Shown here: one piece after another, positions 63,182-64,000 of the stretch
Layout: the number at the start of each line of letters is the position of its first letter
Numbering within the stretch: position 1 is the stretch's first letter
Assembly: GCF_900109205.1 (NCBI RefSeq)
Contig: NZ_FNZB01000003.1
Span: 310,001 to 374,000 of the forward strand
Reading direction: 5' to 3'
Length of the DNA: 64,000 nt
Source of the DNA: Sphingomonas sp. OV641
GTDB lineage: Bacteria; Pseudomonadota; Alphaproteobacteria; Sphingomonadales; Sphingomonadaceae
The notes under the pieces: model-generated
Told to the model about the DNA's origin: nothing
Databases searched by the model: none
The model's input: only the letters and a program-made list of their open reading frames with translations
Program-made: the position numbers and the translations under genes

Positions 63182-64000
63182 TCATTCGTGCTTGCGGCCG
63201 AAGTCGGCCGCGGCATCATCCTGCCCCTGATCGACGATCGATCGGCGGATCGTGCGCGTGCGGGAGAACAGGTCGAAGAGGGTGTCGCCATCGTCCCATC
63301 GGATCGCCCGCTGCAAATGCGACAGATCCTCGCTGAAGCGCTGAAGCATCTCCAGCACCGCTTCCTTGTTGGCCAGGAAGACGTCGCGCCACATGGTCGG
63401 ATCCGACGCGGCGATGCGGGTGAAATCACGGAAGCCGCCGGCGGAAAACTTGATCACTTCCGATTGCGTCACCTCGGCCAGGTCATTCGCCGTGCCGACG
63501 ATGGTATAGGCGATCAGGTGGGGGAGGTGGCTCGTCACGGCCAGCACGCGATCGTGGTGATCGGGCGCCATGATCTCCACCATGCTCCCCAGACGCCGCC
63601 AGAACTCCGCGACCCGTTCGGTAGCGATTGGATCGCCATCCGCCAGCGGCGTGACGATGCACCAGCGGCCATGGAACAGGCTGGCGAAACCGGCCTCCGG
63701 GCCGCTTTGCTCCGTGCCGGCGACAGGGTGTGCCGGGACGATTGCGGTGCCGGGCAGGGCGGCGGTAAGCGCGCGAACGACCTCGGCCTTGCAGCTGCCG
63801 ACGTCGCTAACGATCGCCTCCACCGGCAGATCGGCAGCCATCTCAACTGCGACCTCGCCCATCGCGCCGACCGGCACGCAGAGGATCACCAGTTCCGCGT
63901 CGGTAACTGCGGCGCCGAGCGTGTCGGTCACATCGTCCACGATCCCCAGCGCGTCGGCGCGGGCGCGGACATCCGGATCTGCATCGTACCCGGTGAGGCG
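63182..64000 (-). CDS. Prephenate dehydrogenase (5' end outside window)
   Basis: 273 codons, open at the window edge. Visible are GYDADPDVRARADALGIVDD and AELVILCVPVGAM of the NAD(P) Rossmann fold, VSDVGSCKAEVVRALTAALP, and VPAHPVAGTEQSGPEAGFAS. The last contains the catalytic His and the HPxAG motif of TyrA. FKCS-like helix HLPHLIAYTIVGTA follows. It converts prephenate (or arogenate) to a tyrosine precursor. No ACT domain is present. Convergent with plsC. Confidence 0.92.
   Translation of the reverse strand, partial: RLTGYDADPDVRARADALGIVDDVTDTLGAAVTDAELVILCVPVGAMGEVAVEMAADLPVEAIVSDVGSCKAEVVRALTAALPGTAIVPAHPVAGTEQSGPEAGFASLFHGRWCIVTPLADGDPIATERVAEFWRRLGSMVEIMAPDHHDRVLAVTSHLPHLIAYTIVGTANDLAEVTQSEVIKFSAGGFRDFTRIAASDPTMWRDVFLANKEAVLEMLQRFSEDLSHLQRAIRWDDGDTLFDLFSRTRTIRRSIVDQGQDDAAADFGRKHE

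Overview
GC-rich (roughly two-thirds G+C) chromosomal window that looks like a sphingomonad (Alphaproteobacteria, Sphingomonas-like). This rests on the rpoB/rpoC sequences, a CyoABCD-type quinol oxidase next to RegB/RegA, a PhoX-type phosphatase, and dispersed palindromic repeats of the kinds common in sphingomonads (GTCATCCCGGACT.., CTTCGACAGGCTCAG.., CTCTCCCC..GGGGAGAG). No transposase, integrase, prophage or CRISPR array was seen.

Layout. 1-936: 3' part of a soluble PAS-PAS chemotaxis receptor with an FNR-type promoter. 1151-25470: the ribosomal/RNA polymerase genes rplK, rplA, rplJ, rplL, rpoB, rpoC keep their classical order and strand but are split into three blocks (rplKA, rplJL, rpoBC). 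Unrelated genes lie between them: an alpha-amino-acid ester hydrolase, a proline-rich membrane protein, a GT-C-like membrane protein, PhoX, an FMN lactate oxidase-like enzyme, a GT4/GH13 pair and a stand-alone alarmone synthetase-like protein. 25755-29957: putA with a divergent Lrp-type regulator. 29954-32503: small genes, a cold-shock protein and two lower-GC or toxin/antitoxin-like elements (an orphan HsdR-N nuclease-like protein; a nucleotidyltransferase with a small partner). 32646-36912: uvrA and a TPR membrane protein.

37178-45265 is a glycan-related region: a GT61-like gene, then a tight minus-strand cassette (methyltransferase, glycoside hydrolase, Gfo/Idh/MocA oxidoreductase, polysaccharide pyruvyl transferase-like, FrhB-like iron-sulfur protein), then a GT9-like gene overlapping a DUF6165-like gene. 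The glycoside hydrolase appears to be a circularly permuted TIM barrel. 45270-48396: an antiporter, a small zinc-ribbon-like protein and a GAF-PAS-GGDEF protein. 48454-55288: one coherent respiratory operon, cyoABCD-surf1-regB-regA. 55440-59011: an MFS symporter, a sulfotransferase and trhO. 59077-59163: tRNA-Leu(GAG). 59337-63142: a zinc-ribbon membrane protein and the ftsE-ftsX-ydcF-like-plsC operon. The window ends inside a prephenate dehydrogenase gene.

Three different palindromic repeat elements lie inside coding genes without breaking the frame (uvrA, the FrhB-like gene and the pyruvyl transferase gene). This and the permuted hydrolase are the most unusual observations. All similarity calls are from recognition of motifs by eye; no database search was run.
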